Assembly: GCA_963803155.1 (NCBI GenBank) | Contig: CAWDMN010000085.1 | Location: forward strand, 119,398 to 183,397 | DNA: 64,000 bases | Source of the DNA: CAWDMN01 sp963803155 | Lineage (GTDB): Bacteria; Acidobacteriota; Terriglobia; Versatilivoradales; Versatilivoraceae | Direction of reading: 5' to 3' | Shown: positions 8,370-17,008 of the stretch, piece after piece | How the letters are laid out: every line of letters starts with the position of its first letter | How positions within the stretch are numbered: the stretch's first letter is position 1 | Program-made: the position numbers and the translations under genes | The notes under the pieces: generated by a model | Databases searched by the model: none | Seen by the model: only the letters and a program-made list of their open reading frames with translations | Told to the model about the DNA's origin: nothing

Positions 8370-9362
8370 ATGGGAGCGGATCTCAACATTAAAGCCATTC
8401 ACGAAAAGGTAAAACTGGAGAGTGTTTTTGTTGAAAACCTGAAGCGGGAAGTCGGCCGAGTCATAGTTGGGCAGGAATACATGATAGACCGGATGCTGAT
8501 CGGGTTGCTTTGCCAGGGGCACATCCTCTTGGAAGGGGTGCCCGGCCTTGCCAAAACATTGGCGGTAAAAACCTTGGCTCAGGCCATCCAAACCGGGTTT
8601 CAGCGGATTCAATTCACGCCGGACCTTCTTCCCGCCGATTTGATTGGCACCATGATTTTCGATCCGAAGCGGCAGGAATTTGTGCCGCACCGGGGCCCTC
8701 TTTTCTCGAATATCATCCTGGCGGATGAAATCAACCGGGCTCCCGCCAAGGTCCAGAGTGCTTTGTTGGAGGCCATGCAGGAACGGCAAGTGAGTATTGG
8801 CGACACTACTTTCCCCTTGGATGATCCATTCTTGGTCATGGCCACGCAAAATCCAATTGAACAGGAGGGAACTTATCCTCTGCCCGAAGCCCAAGTCGAC
8901 CGGTTCATGCTCAAATTGGAAGTGACGTATCCCTCCAAGGCGGAAGAGCGGCAGATCTTGGATCGGATGAGCACCGCGGAAGAAATTCCCGTTGCGCCGG
9001 TCATCTCGACCCAAGCCATTTTCAGCGCCCGCCAGGTGGTCAATCAGGTTTATATGGATGATAAGGTGAAAGATTACATCGTCAACTTGGTGATCTCCAC
9101 GAGGGAGCCGGCACAGTATGGCTTGGAACTGCGCGACCTGGTCCAGTATGGGGCCTCGCCGCGCGCGACGATTTTTTTGGCGCGATCGGCCCGGGCGCAT
9201 GCTTTCATCCGGGGAAGAGGATATGTCACGCCGGAAGATGTGAAATCCGTGGGTCTCGATGTCTTGCGCCATCGGATTATTTTGACTTACGAAGCGGAAG
9301 CTGAAAATGTCACCTCCGAAGAAGTGATCCGTCGCGTATTTGACAAAGTCATCGTGCCGTAA
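8370..9362 (+). CDS. MoxR-family AAA+ ATPase
   Basis: A 330-residue chaperone-like ATPase of the MoxR class, which works with von Willebrand A (VWA) proteins to mature or remodel protein complexes. Walker A is GVPGLAKT near residue 52 and Walker B is ILADEINRAP, followed by the class motifs MQERQVS, ATQNPIEQEGTYPLPEAQVDRF and YGASPRAT. AGGAGG stands four bases upstream of the ATG. It heads the Bat locus: DUF58, BatA, BatB-BatC, BatD and BatE-like genes follow on the same strand. This is the canonical MoxR-DUF58-VWA layout, so the product probably acts with the VWA proteins at the membrane. Confidence 0.93.
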   Translation: MGADLNIKAIHEKVKLESVFVENLKREVGRVIVGQEYMIDRMLIGLLCQGHILLEGVPGLAKTLAVKTLAQAIQTGFQRIQFTPDLLPADLIGTMIFDPKRQEFVPHRGPLFSNIILADEINRAPAKVQSALLEAMQERQVSIGDTTFPLDDPFLVMATQNPIEQEGTYPLPEAQVDRFMLKLEVTYPSKAEERQILDRMSTAEEIPVAPVISTQAIFSARQVVNQVYMDDKVKDYIVNLVISTREPAQYGLELRDLVQYGASPRATIFLARSARAHAFIRGRGYVTPEDVKSVGLDVLRHRIILTYEAEAENVTSEEVIRRVFDKVIVP

Positions 9363-9484
9363 ATGATTTCTGAAATTTGAATTGTGATTTCTGAATTTGA
9401 AGGACTGAGATTTGCCATGAAGGGCGGTCTCCGGGAAAAAGCGGAAGGCGACTATCAGCGGCAAAGAATACGGGCAAAAAGCTG

Positions 9485-10381
9485 ATGGCTGACAGCTATT
9501 CATCGATGAATCGCGAAATCTTCGAAAAAATAAAACGAATAGAAATTCGAAGCCGGCGCCTGGTCAATGAGGCAATGGGAGGAGAGTACCATTCCGTCTT
9601 CAAGGGCCGGGGAGTGGAATTTGATGAAGTCCGGCAATACCGCTATGGCGACGACATCCGAACCATTGACTGGAATGTCACGGCCCGTCTGGGGTCACTT
9701 CATGTTAAGCGCTTTGTGGAAGAGCGTGAATTGACGGTCATGTTGGCCGTGGACCTGAGTGCCTCCAAGAATTTCGGTTCTGCCGTTCGGCTCAAAAATG
9801 AGCTGGCGGCGGAATTGGCCGCGGTGCTGGCTTTTTCCGCGATTCGGAACCACGACCGCGTGGGGGCTTTAATTTTCACGGCTCGGGCCGAGAAGTTTAT
9901 CCCGCCGCGAAAAGGACGCACTCACGTGCTGCGGCTGATCCGGGAAATATTGGCCTACGAGCCCACTTGCGGAAGGACTTCCATCGAGACGGCTTTGCGC
10001 TTCTTGAACAATGTGGTGCGGAAACGCTGCGTGCTTTTCCTGATTTCCGATTTCATTGATACCGGCTATGAAAAAGCGCTGCGAGCGGTCAACGTGCGGC
10101 ACGATCTGATTGCGCTGCCCATTGGAGATCTTCGGGAGATGGAGCTTCCGTCCGTGGGAATTCTGCAGTTGATCGATCCTGAAACCGGCCAGGTGCTTCA
10201 CGTCGATACCCGCCAAAGAGGGTTGCTTCAGCAGTATCAGGATTTGGCAAAACAGGATCTGGCGGCGAGAAATCAGCTTTTCAAGAAATATGGGATTGAT
10301 TACCTGGAAGTGTTCACGCATAAACCGTACGACGTAGATTTGGTCCGGTTTTTCCGTCAAAGAGCCATGCGGATGCGTTGA
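9485..10381 (+). CDS. DUF58 domain-containing protein
   Basis: A 298-residue member of the DUF58 family, a VWA-like fold normally encoded next to MoxR. The diagnostic block GRGVEFDEVRQYRYGDDIRTIDWNVTARLG is interrupted by nothing and is followed by the basic KRFVEERELTVMLAVDLSAS strand with a DxSxS metal site. There is no membrane segment, so it is the short cytoplasmic type. The start is either the ATG at 9485 or the one at 9506 (MNREIFEKI), and neither has a strong ribosome site. A 122-base gap separates it from the MoxR gene. Biochemical function is unknown; partnership with MoxR is inferred from constant neighbourhood. Confidence 0.9.
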   Translation: MADSYSSMNREIFEKIKRIEIRSRRLVNEAMGGEYHSVFKGRGVEFDEVRQYRYGDDIRTIDWNVTARLGSLHVKRFVEERELTVMLAVDLSASKNFGSAVRLKNELAAELAAVLAFSAIRNHDRVGALIFTARAEKFIPPRKGRTHVLRLIREILAYEPTCGRTSIETALRFLNNVVRKRCVLFLISDFIDTGYEKALRAVNVRHDLIALPIGDLREMELPSVGILQLIDPETGQVLHVDTRQRGLLQQYQDLAKQDLAARNQLFKKYGIDYLEVFTHKPYDVDLVRFFRQRAMRMR

Positions 10382-10393
10382 ACAGCTGTAATA

Positions 10394-11560
10394 GTGGAAT
10401 CGATGAAACTAATGAATCTGATTCAAAAAATCCGAGATGGCTTTTCGCGCCGTCTTTCCGCTGCTTCGATGCGGATTGCACTTTTAGCATATTCACGGGA
10501 TTCGATCTCTTTGTCCGGGAATGCCGGATCCTCTCGTTTGTTCTGCCTGCCCGATATCCGCTTCCGAATGAGTTGTACCAACTTGGTTTGTGTAGGTTGG
10601 AAACTATTGGTTCAGAATCTTTTGCCGGTATTGTTTCTGACGGCTTTGGCAATCCCGCTGGCTGGACAAGCGCGACAACCGCGGCTTTCGGTTTGGGTGG
10701 ATAAAAAGGTGATTCATCTGGGCGACCCAGTCGAGTTGCACATTATCTTATTGCGGCCGGAAAAATCCCAAATCTTTTGGCCCGCCTGGGAATCGAGCCT
10801 GGGGGAGTGGGTGGTTCGCAAAAAGGACCAGATCCCCGCCGCTCCCAAGGACGCCGGGTGGGTTGAGGAAGGGGTGTCTCTGGAAATTACCGCCTACAAA
10901 TTAGGCGAGCTCGAAATTCCAGCGGTGAGCGTGGATATACGCCAACCGGATGGATCCACTCTTCATCTGCAAACAAATTCTATTCGGGTGAAAATTGCTT
11001 CAATCCTGACCGGCAGCGACAAGGACCTTCATGGAATCAAACCTCAGGCGGATCTTCCGCGGGACTATCGATGGCTCTGGTGGACGGTCTCCATCATTCT
11101 GCTTTTGAGTTTAGCTGGGTATTGGCTTTACCGGCGGCTGAAGAGAAGAAGGGGAGGAGAACTGACACTTGTTCCCTTGGAATTGCCTCCCGATGAGGAA
11201 GCCCGGAAGGCAATTATGGAACTGGAAGCCCGTAACCTGATCCGGCGTGGTCTGGTCAAAGAACATTATTTTGAACTGTCGGAGATCATTAAGCGATATC
11301 TTGGGCGGCGCCTGAAGATTCCATCCCTGGAACGAACCACCGAAGAATTCGCTTTTGACCTGGAGCGGAGTCAATTGCTGTGGGATCAGCGGCAGATTGT
11401 GCGAAGGTTTTTGGAGGATTGTGATTTGGTGAAATTTGCCCGTTATGCTCCGTCGGACGGGGAAATAGAAAATATTCGGCAAGGAGCCCTGGGAATCGTT
11501 GAGCGGACAGAGCATTTATTCGTCTCCGGGCCAGCCAGCCTGGTGGGGGAGCTGAAATGA
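10394..11560 (+). CDS. BatD-like membrane protein, short form
   Basis: Membrane-anchored protein of the Bat locus. After a likely signal segment (LLVQNLLPVLFLTALAIPLAGQA) comes a beta-rich exported domain (LSVWVDKKVIHLGDPVELHI, like the oxygen-tolerance BatD repeats). A single membrane helix follows (WWTVSIILLLSLAGYWLY), then a cytoplasmic helical tail with KEHYFELSEIIKRYLGRRLKIPSLERTTEEF. That tail resembles the end of full BatD. At up to 388 residues it is about half of classical BatD, and a full BatD lies further down at 15008. The start is uncertain: ATGs at 10394, 10403 and 10568 are in frame, and the last gives a compact signal peptide. Its end overlaps the BatA start by four bases (ATGA). 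Confidence 0.75.
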   Translation: MESMKLMNLIQKIRDGFSRRLSAASMRIALLAYSRDSISLSGNAGSSRLFCLPDIRFRMSCTNLVCVGWKLLVQNLLPVLFLTALAIPLAGQARQPRLSVWVDKKVIHLGDPVELHIILLRPEKSQIFWPAWESSLGEWVVRKKDQIPAAPKDAGWVEEGVSLEITAYKLGELEIPAVSVDIRQPDGSTLHLQTNSIRVKIASILTGSDKDLHGIKPQADLPRDYRWLWWTVSIILLLSLAGYWLYRRLKRRRGGELTLVPLELPPDEEARKAIMELEARNLIRRGLVKEHYFELSEIIKRYLGRRLKIPSLERTTEEFAFDLERSQLLWDQRQIVRRFLEDCDLVKFARYAPSDGEIENIRQGALGIVERTEHLFVSGPASLVGELK

Positions 11561-12570
11561 CGCGATGGCACTGGGCTGATTTTCGTTTCGCGGACCCCTG
11601 GTTTTTGGGCCTGTTGTTGCTCTTGCCGCTGGCCTGCCTTTGGATCCACAAAAGGCAACAATCGCTGCAAAGCGGGCTTGTCTTTCCTCCGTCTGGATTG
11701 CTTTCGCGACTCCCGCTGGCTCCCGCGCGGCGGGCCTTGCGTCTGCTTTTGTTGATCCGCTTGACGGGGCTTGTTTTCCTTATTGTCGCCTTGGCGCGTC
11801 CGCAGTTGGGGGCGGCCGAGGAGGATTTGTTGACCGAAGGTGTTGACATTGTGGTGGCGCTGGATTGTTCGGGAAGCATGGCCGCGGAGGATTTCCAGCC
11901 CAAAAACCGCATCAGCGTTGCCAAGCAGCAGGTTCGCGATTTTATCTTGGGACGCCGGAATGACCGGATTGGCCTGGTGATCTTTGCCGCCCGCAGTTTT
12001 ACCAAATGCCCGCTTACCGTGGATTATGATGTGCTGCTTAACCAAGTGGACGATGTGAAGCTGGGGACAATCCAGGATGGAACAGCCATCGGCAATGGAT
12101 TAGCAACGGCTCTGAACCGTCTGCAGTCTTCCAAGGCCAAAAGCCGCGTCATTATTTTGCTGACGGATGGGGTGAACAACACTGGTGAAATTGATCCTCT
12201 TACGGCCGCTGAAATTGCCAAAAGCTTTGGAGTGAAGATTTACGCCATTGGTGTCGGGCGGGAAGGCATTGCGCCATTCCCCGTGGATGATCCGGTCTTC
12301 GGGCGGCGGATGATCAACGTGGAAGTCCAAATTGATGAGGATTTGCTCAAAAATATAGCTCATGCCACCAATGGAGAGTATTACCGGGCAGTGGATCGGG
12401 ACTCTCTCGAAAAGATTTTTAAAACGATTGACAGCCTTGAAAAGAGCAAAATTCAGGTAAAGTCGTACACGCATTACCGGGAACTCTTTGATTGGTTGCT
12501 TTGGCCAGGATTGATGATTGTACTTGGAGGAAGTGTTTTGGAACAAACTCGCTGGCGGAAGTTGCCTTAG
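11557..12570 (+). CDS. BatA-type VWA membrane protein
   Basis: A 337-residue VWA protein of the Bat (aerotolerance) locus. Two N-terminal membrane helices (WFLGLLLLLPLACLWI and LLLLIRLTGLVFLIVALA) are followed by the VWA domain with the metal-ion site DCSGSM starting at D103, the TIQDGTAIGNGLATALNRL threonine loop and LLTDGVNN. A C-terminal helix (FDWLLWPGLMIVLGGSVL) closes the product. The domain therefore lies between membrane helices, probably facing the periplasm. Translational coupling with the upstream gene is suggested by the ATGA overlap. Bat proteins are associated with oxygen or envelope stress in Bacteroides and spirochaetes; the precise activity is not known. Confidence 0.9.
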   Translation: MTRWHWADFRFADPWFLGLLLLLPLACLWIHKRQQSLQSGLVFPPSGLLSRLPLAPARRALRLLLLIRLTGLVFLIVALARPQLGAAEEDLLTEGVDIVVALDCSGSMAAEDFQPKNRISVAKQQVRDFILGRRNDRIGLVIFAARSFTKCPLTVDYDVLLNQVDDVKLGTIQDGTAIGNGLATALNRLQSSKAKSRVIILLTDGVNNTGEIDPLTAAEIAKSFGVKIYAIGVGREGIAPFPVDDPVFGRRMINVEVQIDEDLLKNIAHATNGEYYRAVDRDSLEKIFKTIDSLEKSKIQVKSYTHYRELFDWLLWPGLMIVLGGSVLEQTRWRKLP

Positions 12571-12794
12571 CGGGGCTGAAAACCTGGGCTAGCTGTCAGC
12601 TATCAGCGGTCAGCGATCAGCTCTTAGCTATCAATTGTAGGCTTTCGGCTGATGATGGTCAGCCATTCGAGGATGAAAAACAGCAGGACGGCAAGTCTCA
12701 AATCTGAAGAAATTGAAATCTTGTTTCTTCCACAAAGCTGACTGCTGACCGCTGACCGCTGAAAGTTAAAATCGCTTTACTGAATAACGACAAA
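12571..12794. repeat. Short GCTGACC/CAGCGGTCAGC repeats between VWA genes
   Basis: The 224-base gap contains runs built on the unit CAGCTATCAGCGGTCAGC (12594-12632) and its complement-like form CTGACTGCTGACCGCTGACC (about 12740-12763). The two could pair into a stem enclosing the gap. Similar short units occur just before the DUF58 gene (about 9450-9497). Origin unknown. Confidence 0.5.
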
Positions 12795-14579
12795 ATGCAA
12801 TTTGCCAATCCCAATCATCTTTATTTGCTTTGTCTGGTTCCTCTGCTTGTCATTTTCTACGGATGGCGATGGAAGCGGAAACAAAAGGCGTTGGCGCAAT
12901 TTGCCGAAAAACCGCTCCTCCGCCATTTAGTAGTGAGCACTAGCCGCTTCCGGCAGATTGGGAAACTTGTTTTACTCTTAGGGGTAGTTTTTTCCCTGGC
13001 CTTAGCTATCAGCCGTCCACAGTGGGGGACCCAACTTGAAATGGTCCGGCGGCAGGGGATTGATCTCATGATTGTGCTGGATGCCTCGCTGAGCATGGAC
13101 ACGCGCGATGTGGTCCCTTCGCGGCTCGAAAAAGCCAAGCATGAAATTCGTTCATTGTTGGAAAAATTGCATGGCGATCGCACGGGCCTCATTCTGTTTG
13201 CTGGTATGCCAATGGTCAGCTGTCCGCTGACCATTGATCAAAATGCCCTGGAAATGTTTTTGGAAATTGCCAACACCCATATGATGCCGCGTCCCGGGAC
13301 CAATATTGGCGAAGCCATTCGGCTGGCTCTGCGTTCCTTCAACTCGCGGGAGCGTCGTACCAAGCTGATTTTGTTGGTCACCGATGGAGAAGATTTGGAA
13401 GGGGAAGCGGCCCAAGCCGCTGAAGAAGCCCGCAAGGCCGGCGTGCGGATATATGCTTTGGGGGTGGGGACTCCTTCCGGGGAACCGGTTCCCTTGCTGG
13501 ACGAGCAAGGAAACCCAACCGGTTATAAAAAAGATGAATCGGACGGCGTGGTGGTGAGCAGGTTAGATCAATCCCTATTAATGCAAGTAGCATCCTTGAC
13601 GGGAGGCAAATTTCAATTTGCCACTCCCGGCGAAGAAGAGATCGACCGGATTGCCGGAGAGGTGTCGGGGATGGACCGCCAGCAGTTGGAGTCGAAATTT
13701 TATTTGCGGCGGATTGACCGGTTTCAGGTTCCGCTTTTTCTCGCTATTTTGCTTTTGCTTTGGGAGACTATTTCCTCCGATCAGATCCCCAAGAGATCTC
13801 TCTTGCGACGATGGGGAGTGCTGAAAATATTTCTGATCGGATTTTTTCTGTTCCATTTTTTCCCAGGCTCCACAATGGCGGATCAGAAAATGCGCCGGAA
13901 TGCCGCGGGGAATCGTTATTTCAAGGAAAAGAACTATGATGGCGCCTTGCGAAAATATGTGGAGGCCCAGGATGGAAAAAAATATTCCCAGGAGCTTTCT
14001 TACAACATCGCGAATACGCTTTATCAGCAAAAAAAATATCCTGAAGCCATCAAAGAATATGAGAAAGCCCTATCGAGCAGCCATGCGGAATGGAACCAGC
14101 GGGTATTCTTCAACCAGGGGAATGCCTTTTTCCAGTCTGGCGATTTTTCCAAGGCCGTGGACTCTTACCGCAAAGCGTTGGAACTGAATCCCGCCGATCA
14201 GGATGCCAAACACAATCTCGAATTGGCCTTGGAAAAATTGCAGCCACAGCAGAATAAGAACCAGCCCGACAATCAAAACCAGAAACAGCAGCAAAAACAA
14301 AACCAGCAGAGCCAGCAAAAGCAAGATTCCGGGCAGGAAAAAAAACAGGATCAAAAACAGGATAGTCGGCAAAATCAAAAGCAAACTCAGGGACGGGATC
14401 AGAAGGAGCAAAAGCCGCAGCAACCGCGGGATTCCCAGCCCCAATCGAAACAGAAGGAAGGGATGGATCCTCGGGAGGCCAAAAGAATTCTAGAGGCTTT
14501 TGAAAACCAGGAAAAGAAGGAACAACGTCAGCAGAATCGGCAATTGAAGCAGGGCACAGTCGCTGGTAAAGACTGGTAG
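12795..14579 (+). CDS. BatB-BatC fusion: VWA domain plus TPR repeats
   Basis: A 594-residue protein joining two usually separate Bat components. Residues 1-330 are BatB-like: two membrane helices, the VWA metal site DASLS at D96, LVTDGEDLEGEA and a third helix (VPLFLAILLLLWETI). A further hydrophobic stretch (IFLIGFFLFHFFPG) leads into TPR-type helices at about 355-460 (RNAAGNRYFKEKNYDGALRK; YNIANTLYQQKKYPEAIKEY; FNQGNAFFQSGDFSKAVDSY), as in BatC. Residues 470-570 are a Gln/Lys/Asp-rich low-complexity tail. The VWA and TPR parts probably share the periplasmic face. No stop or frameshift separates them, so the fusion looks genuine. Downstream stands a mobile element before batD. Confidence 0.88.
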   Translation: MQFANPNHLYLLCLVPLLVIFYGWRWKRKQKALAQFAEKPLLRHLVVSTSRFRQIGKLVLLLGVVFSLALAISRPQWGTQLEMVRRQGIDLMIVLDASLSMDTRDVVPSRLEKAKHEIRSLLEKLHGDRTGLILFAGMPMVSCPLTIDQNALEMFLEIANTHMMPRPGTNIGEAIRLALRSFNSRERRTKLILLVTDGEDLEGEAAQAAEEARKAGVRIYALGVGTPSGEPVPLLDEQGNPTGYKKDESDGVVVSRLDQSLLMQVASLTGGKFQFATPGEEEIDRIAGEVSGMDRQQLESKFYLRRIDRFQVPLFLAILLLLWETISSDQIPKRSLLRRWGVLKIFLIGFFLFHFFPGSTMADQKMRRNAAGNRYFKEKNYDGALRKYVEAQDGKKYSQELSYNIANTLYQQKKYPEAIKEYEKALSSSHAEWNQRVFFNQGNAFFQSGDFSKAVDSYRKALELNPADQDAKHNLELALEKLQPQQNKNQPDNQNQKQQQKQNQQSQQKQDSGQEKKQDQKQDSRQNQKQTQGRDQKEQKPQQPRDSQPQSKQKEGMDPREAKRILEAFENQEKKEQRQQNRQLKQGTVAGKDW

Positions 14580-15007
14580 CTTGTGCCATGTCGTTTGCAT
14601 TTGGATCTTGAGAACGGGGATGGAAACCATGGAGTTTTCGAAGACGGACAGGTGGCAGGTCGCGACGAAAATAGCGATCTCTAGACCATGCCCAATTCGC
14701 GATCAAATTGGAGCTTGGGAATTTTCGCATTTTTCTCAGAGTTCCCTCTGTCCTCCGTAGTTAAATAGGGTCTTTGTATAGAGTGCATTTTTTTGTAGGA
14801 TGCGTTAGCCCGCCAAAAGGCGGGTTAGCTCGAAGAGCGTAACGCATCGGGGATGCCACAATCCAATGCCTGATGGGTTACGCGCGGGTGACCGCTGTCA
14901 CCACGCGCTAACCCATCCTACAATAACTGAGGTGTAGTCTCGCTTTGTAATCTGGTTTCATTTGTGCCAGGTTTAGCCAAACGGGGCAGTGATTTAGTAG
15001 GGGAGGC
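14580..15007. other. Intergenic region interrupting the Bat locus
   Basis: A 428-base gap between the BatB-BatC and BatD genes, most of it occupied by the inverted-repeat element at 14762-14925. No gene is visible in the remainder. GGGGAGG just before 15008 serves the BatD start. Confidence 0.6.
14762..14925. mobile_element. MITE-like element, family A, copy 2 (inverted relative to copy 1)
   Basis: The left part reads TAAATAGGGTCTTTGTATAG and corresponds to the right end of the element at 4127-4314. The core of about 130 bases, read on the minus strand, matches copy 1 almost base for base, differing at only a few positions (for example GCATTGGATTGTGGC for GCGTTGGATGCGGC). Both internal hairpins are preserved. 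The other terminal repeat is missing or decayed beyond 14925. Such close identity implies recent spread or ongoing exchange between the two copies. Confidence 0.75.
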
Positions 15008-16900
15008 ATGAAGCGAAACGTGTGGAGCCGGGACTTTAAAAATTTTTTAAGTATGAATCATTGGTTCTTCCAATTCTTTGGAGCGGAAATTCTTTTCTGG
15101 TTGGTTTTGCCTGCCCTGGCGGTCGCGCAAGAAGCCAGTGTGACGGCTGATTTGGAGCCTAATCCAGCCGGAGTGGAGGATCAGGTCACCCTGACGATTG
15201 GAGTGACAGGAGCCAGCGGCAGCGTGGAACGGCCGCAATTGCCTCATCTGGCCGGACTGAAATTATTGAGCGGCCCCAACACTTCCACTCAATTTCAATG
15301 GGTGAATGGACAGTCCTCCTCCTCTCAGAGTTTCACCTATGTCTTCTTCCCTGAAAACGAAGGGACAGTCAAGATCCCCCCCATTACGGTGCGCGTGGGA
15401 GGCAAGCCTTATCAGACAAGGGAGTTGTCTTTGCAGGTCATCAAAGGGAGCGTGGGCGCGGGCACTCGACAGCGCCGGGGGCCCGCCTCCATATTTGATG
15501 ACCTGGATGATCCTTTGGGCGCCCTCACCCAACGGCAGACTCCGCGAGGAGAAGTCGTAGTCACGGCGGATCTGGACAAGAAAAGTGTCTTTGCCGGGGA
15601 ACAGGTTATTTTGACTTATCGCCTGCTGACGCAGGTCCCGGTGGCGCGGGTGGAGATGCGGGAAAACCCCAGCCTGAAAGGCTTTTGGGTGGAAGAAGTG
15701 GAATTGCCCAAGAATCCACGCCCCCAGACTCTAACCGTGAATGGGAAACAGTATGTGGAATATATCATCAAAAAGCAGGCCCTTTTCCCGACCGAAAGCG
15801 GAAACCTGGAAATCCCCTCCGCTGTGTTTGCCTTGGCTGTGCGGGATGAGTCTGGGGGTTTTTTCTCTTTGGGTATGCAGGAAAACGTTCTTCGGAAGAC
15901 CCCTCAGCTCCATCTCTCGGTGACTCCTTTGCCGGAACGGGGGAGGCCGGCGGATTTTTCAGGAGCTGTCGGCGATTTTAAATTGGAAGCCGCGGTGGAT
16001 AAGAAAGAAGTGGCGGCCGGAGATGCCGTGACGTTGAAAGTTACGCTCACGGGCGCCGGCAATTTGAAGACAATTTCGAATTTCCCGTTGCCGGAAATCC
16101 CAGGATTCAAACTATTCTCTTCAAAAAGCAACGACAATGTCAGGATGGAAGGGGACCGCCTTCAAGGGAGCAAAAATTGGGACTTCGTGATTGTCCCTCA
16201 GGCGCCGGGGCAGGAAACAGTGCCGGAGTTGCGATTCAGTTATTTTTCTCCGATCTCCCGTCAATTTGAAATGCTGCGCACATCCCCCCTTCAGGTGGCG
16301 GTTGCGAAGGGAACGGGCGGCGAGGTGATCGGTGGGGTGACTGCCACGGTGATGCAGCAGGGCGTGATCAAACGGGGGAGCGATATTCACTACATTCAAG
16401 TGAATCCCGGGGTCTTAAGCCACCGCTCCCGGCTGTTTTATCGAGCGGTTTGGATCTACCCCCTGGCATTGGCTCCTTGGATGCTCTGCCTGGCGATGTT
16501 TGCCTGGCAAGTTTATCAAATGCGGCTGCGCAGGGACGAGAAAGGATTCCGCAGCCGGCGAGCAGGCCGTTTTGCGGAAAGACAGCTCAGCGAAGCCAGT
16601 AAATGCCTGAAGGCGGGCCAAACGGAAAAATTTCATGCAATCCTGGAAGGCTGTCTAATCCGGTATCTCGGTGAGAAGTTCAATCGGCCGGTCATTGACT
16701 TGACCTCCACCCAGGTTCGCCGTTTTTTTGAAGAGAACGAAAGAGGAGATTTGGGGAGTCGAATTGCGGAACTATTGGAGGAGTGCAGCTTTGCCCGCTA
16801 TGCTCCCGGGAATCCGGAGATTGCGCAGTTGGAGCTGCTTTTGGAAAAAGCGCGGAAAACGATTGTCGAGGTTGAAAAGACACCCTTCGCCGGAACATAA
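15008..16900 (+). CDS. BatD family protein (oxygen tolerance)
   Basis: A 630-residue exported, membrane-anchored protein. A signal segment (WFFQFFGAEILFWLVLPALAVAQ) precedes repeated beta-sandwich modules: SVTADLEPNPAGVEDQVTLTIGV near residue 40, VVTADLDKKSVFAGEQVILTYRL near 185 and LEAAVDKKEVAAGDAVTLKVTL near 325. A membrane helix follows (IYPLALAPWMLCLAMFAWQVYQM, about 480-505), then a cytoplasmic helical tail (RYLGEKFNRPVIDLTSTQVRRFFEEN). This is the BatD layout at usual length. GGGGAGG precedes the ATG at 15008; an ATG at 15053 would give a shorter signal peptide. The neighbours make it the large exported partner of the VWA proteins. Confidence 0.9.
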   Translation: MKRNVWSRDFKNFLSMNHWFFQFFGAEILFWLVLPALAVAQEASVTADLEPNPAGVEDQVTLTIGVTGASGSVERPQLPHLAGLKLLSGPNTSTQFQWVNGQSSSSQSFTYVFFPENEGTVKIPPITVRVGGKPYQTRELSLQVIKGSVGAGTRQRRGPASIFDDLDDPLGALTQRQTPRGEVVVTADLDKKSVFAGEQVILTYRLLTQVPVARVEMRENPSLKGFWVEEVELPKNPRPQTLTVNGKQYVEYIIKKQALFPTESGNLEIPSAVFALAVRDESGGFFSLGMQENVLRKTPQLHLSVTPLPERGRPADFSGAVGDFKLEAAVDKKEVAAGDAVTLKVTLTGAGNLKTISNFPLPEIPGFKLFSSKSNDNVRMEGDRLQGSKNWDFVIVPQAPGQETVPELRFSYFSPISRQFEMLRTSPLQVAVAKGTGGEVIGGVTATVMQQGVIKRGSDIHYIQVNPGVLSHRSRLFYRAVWIYPLALAPWMLCLAMFAWQVYQMRLRRDEKGFRSRRAGRFAERQLSEASKCLKAGQTEKFHAILEGCLIRYLGEKFNRPVIDLTSTQVRRFFEENERGDLGSRIAELLEECSFARYAPGNPEIAQLELLLEKARKTIVEVEKTPFAGT

Positions 16901-17008
16901 GGCGGGACGGCGCGATCCTTCACGCATGGCTATGCAGCGAAAGCGTGCGCGGAGTGACAGCGGTCACATGCTCCCGCTCCATTTTGGATGTTATGAAGGG
17001 ATTTGATC

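Noticed and set aside
8358..9503. A 381-codon open frame on the minus strand opposite the MoxR gene
   Set aside because: The plus-strand MoxR motifs are complete. The antisense frame has no recognisable domain or ribosome site and is rich in His, Pro and Arg from mirrored codon bias.
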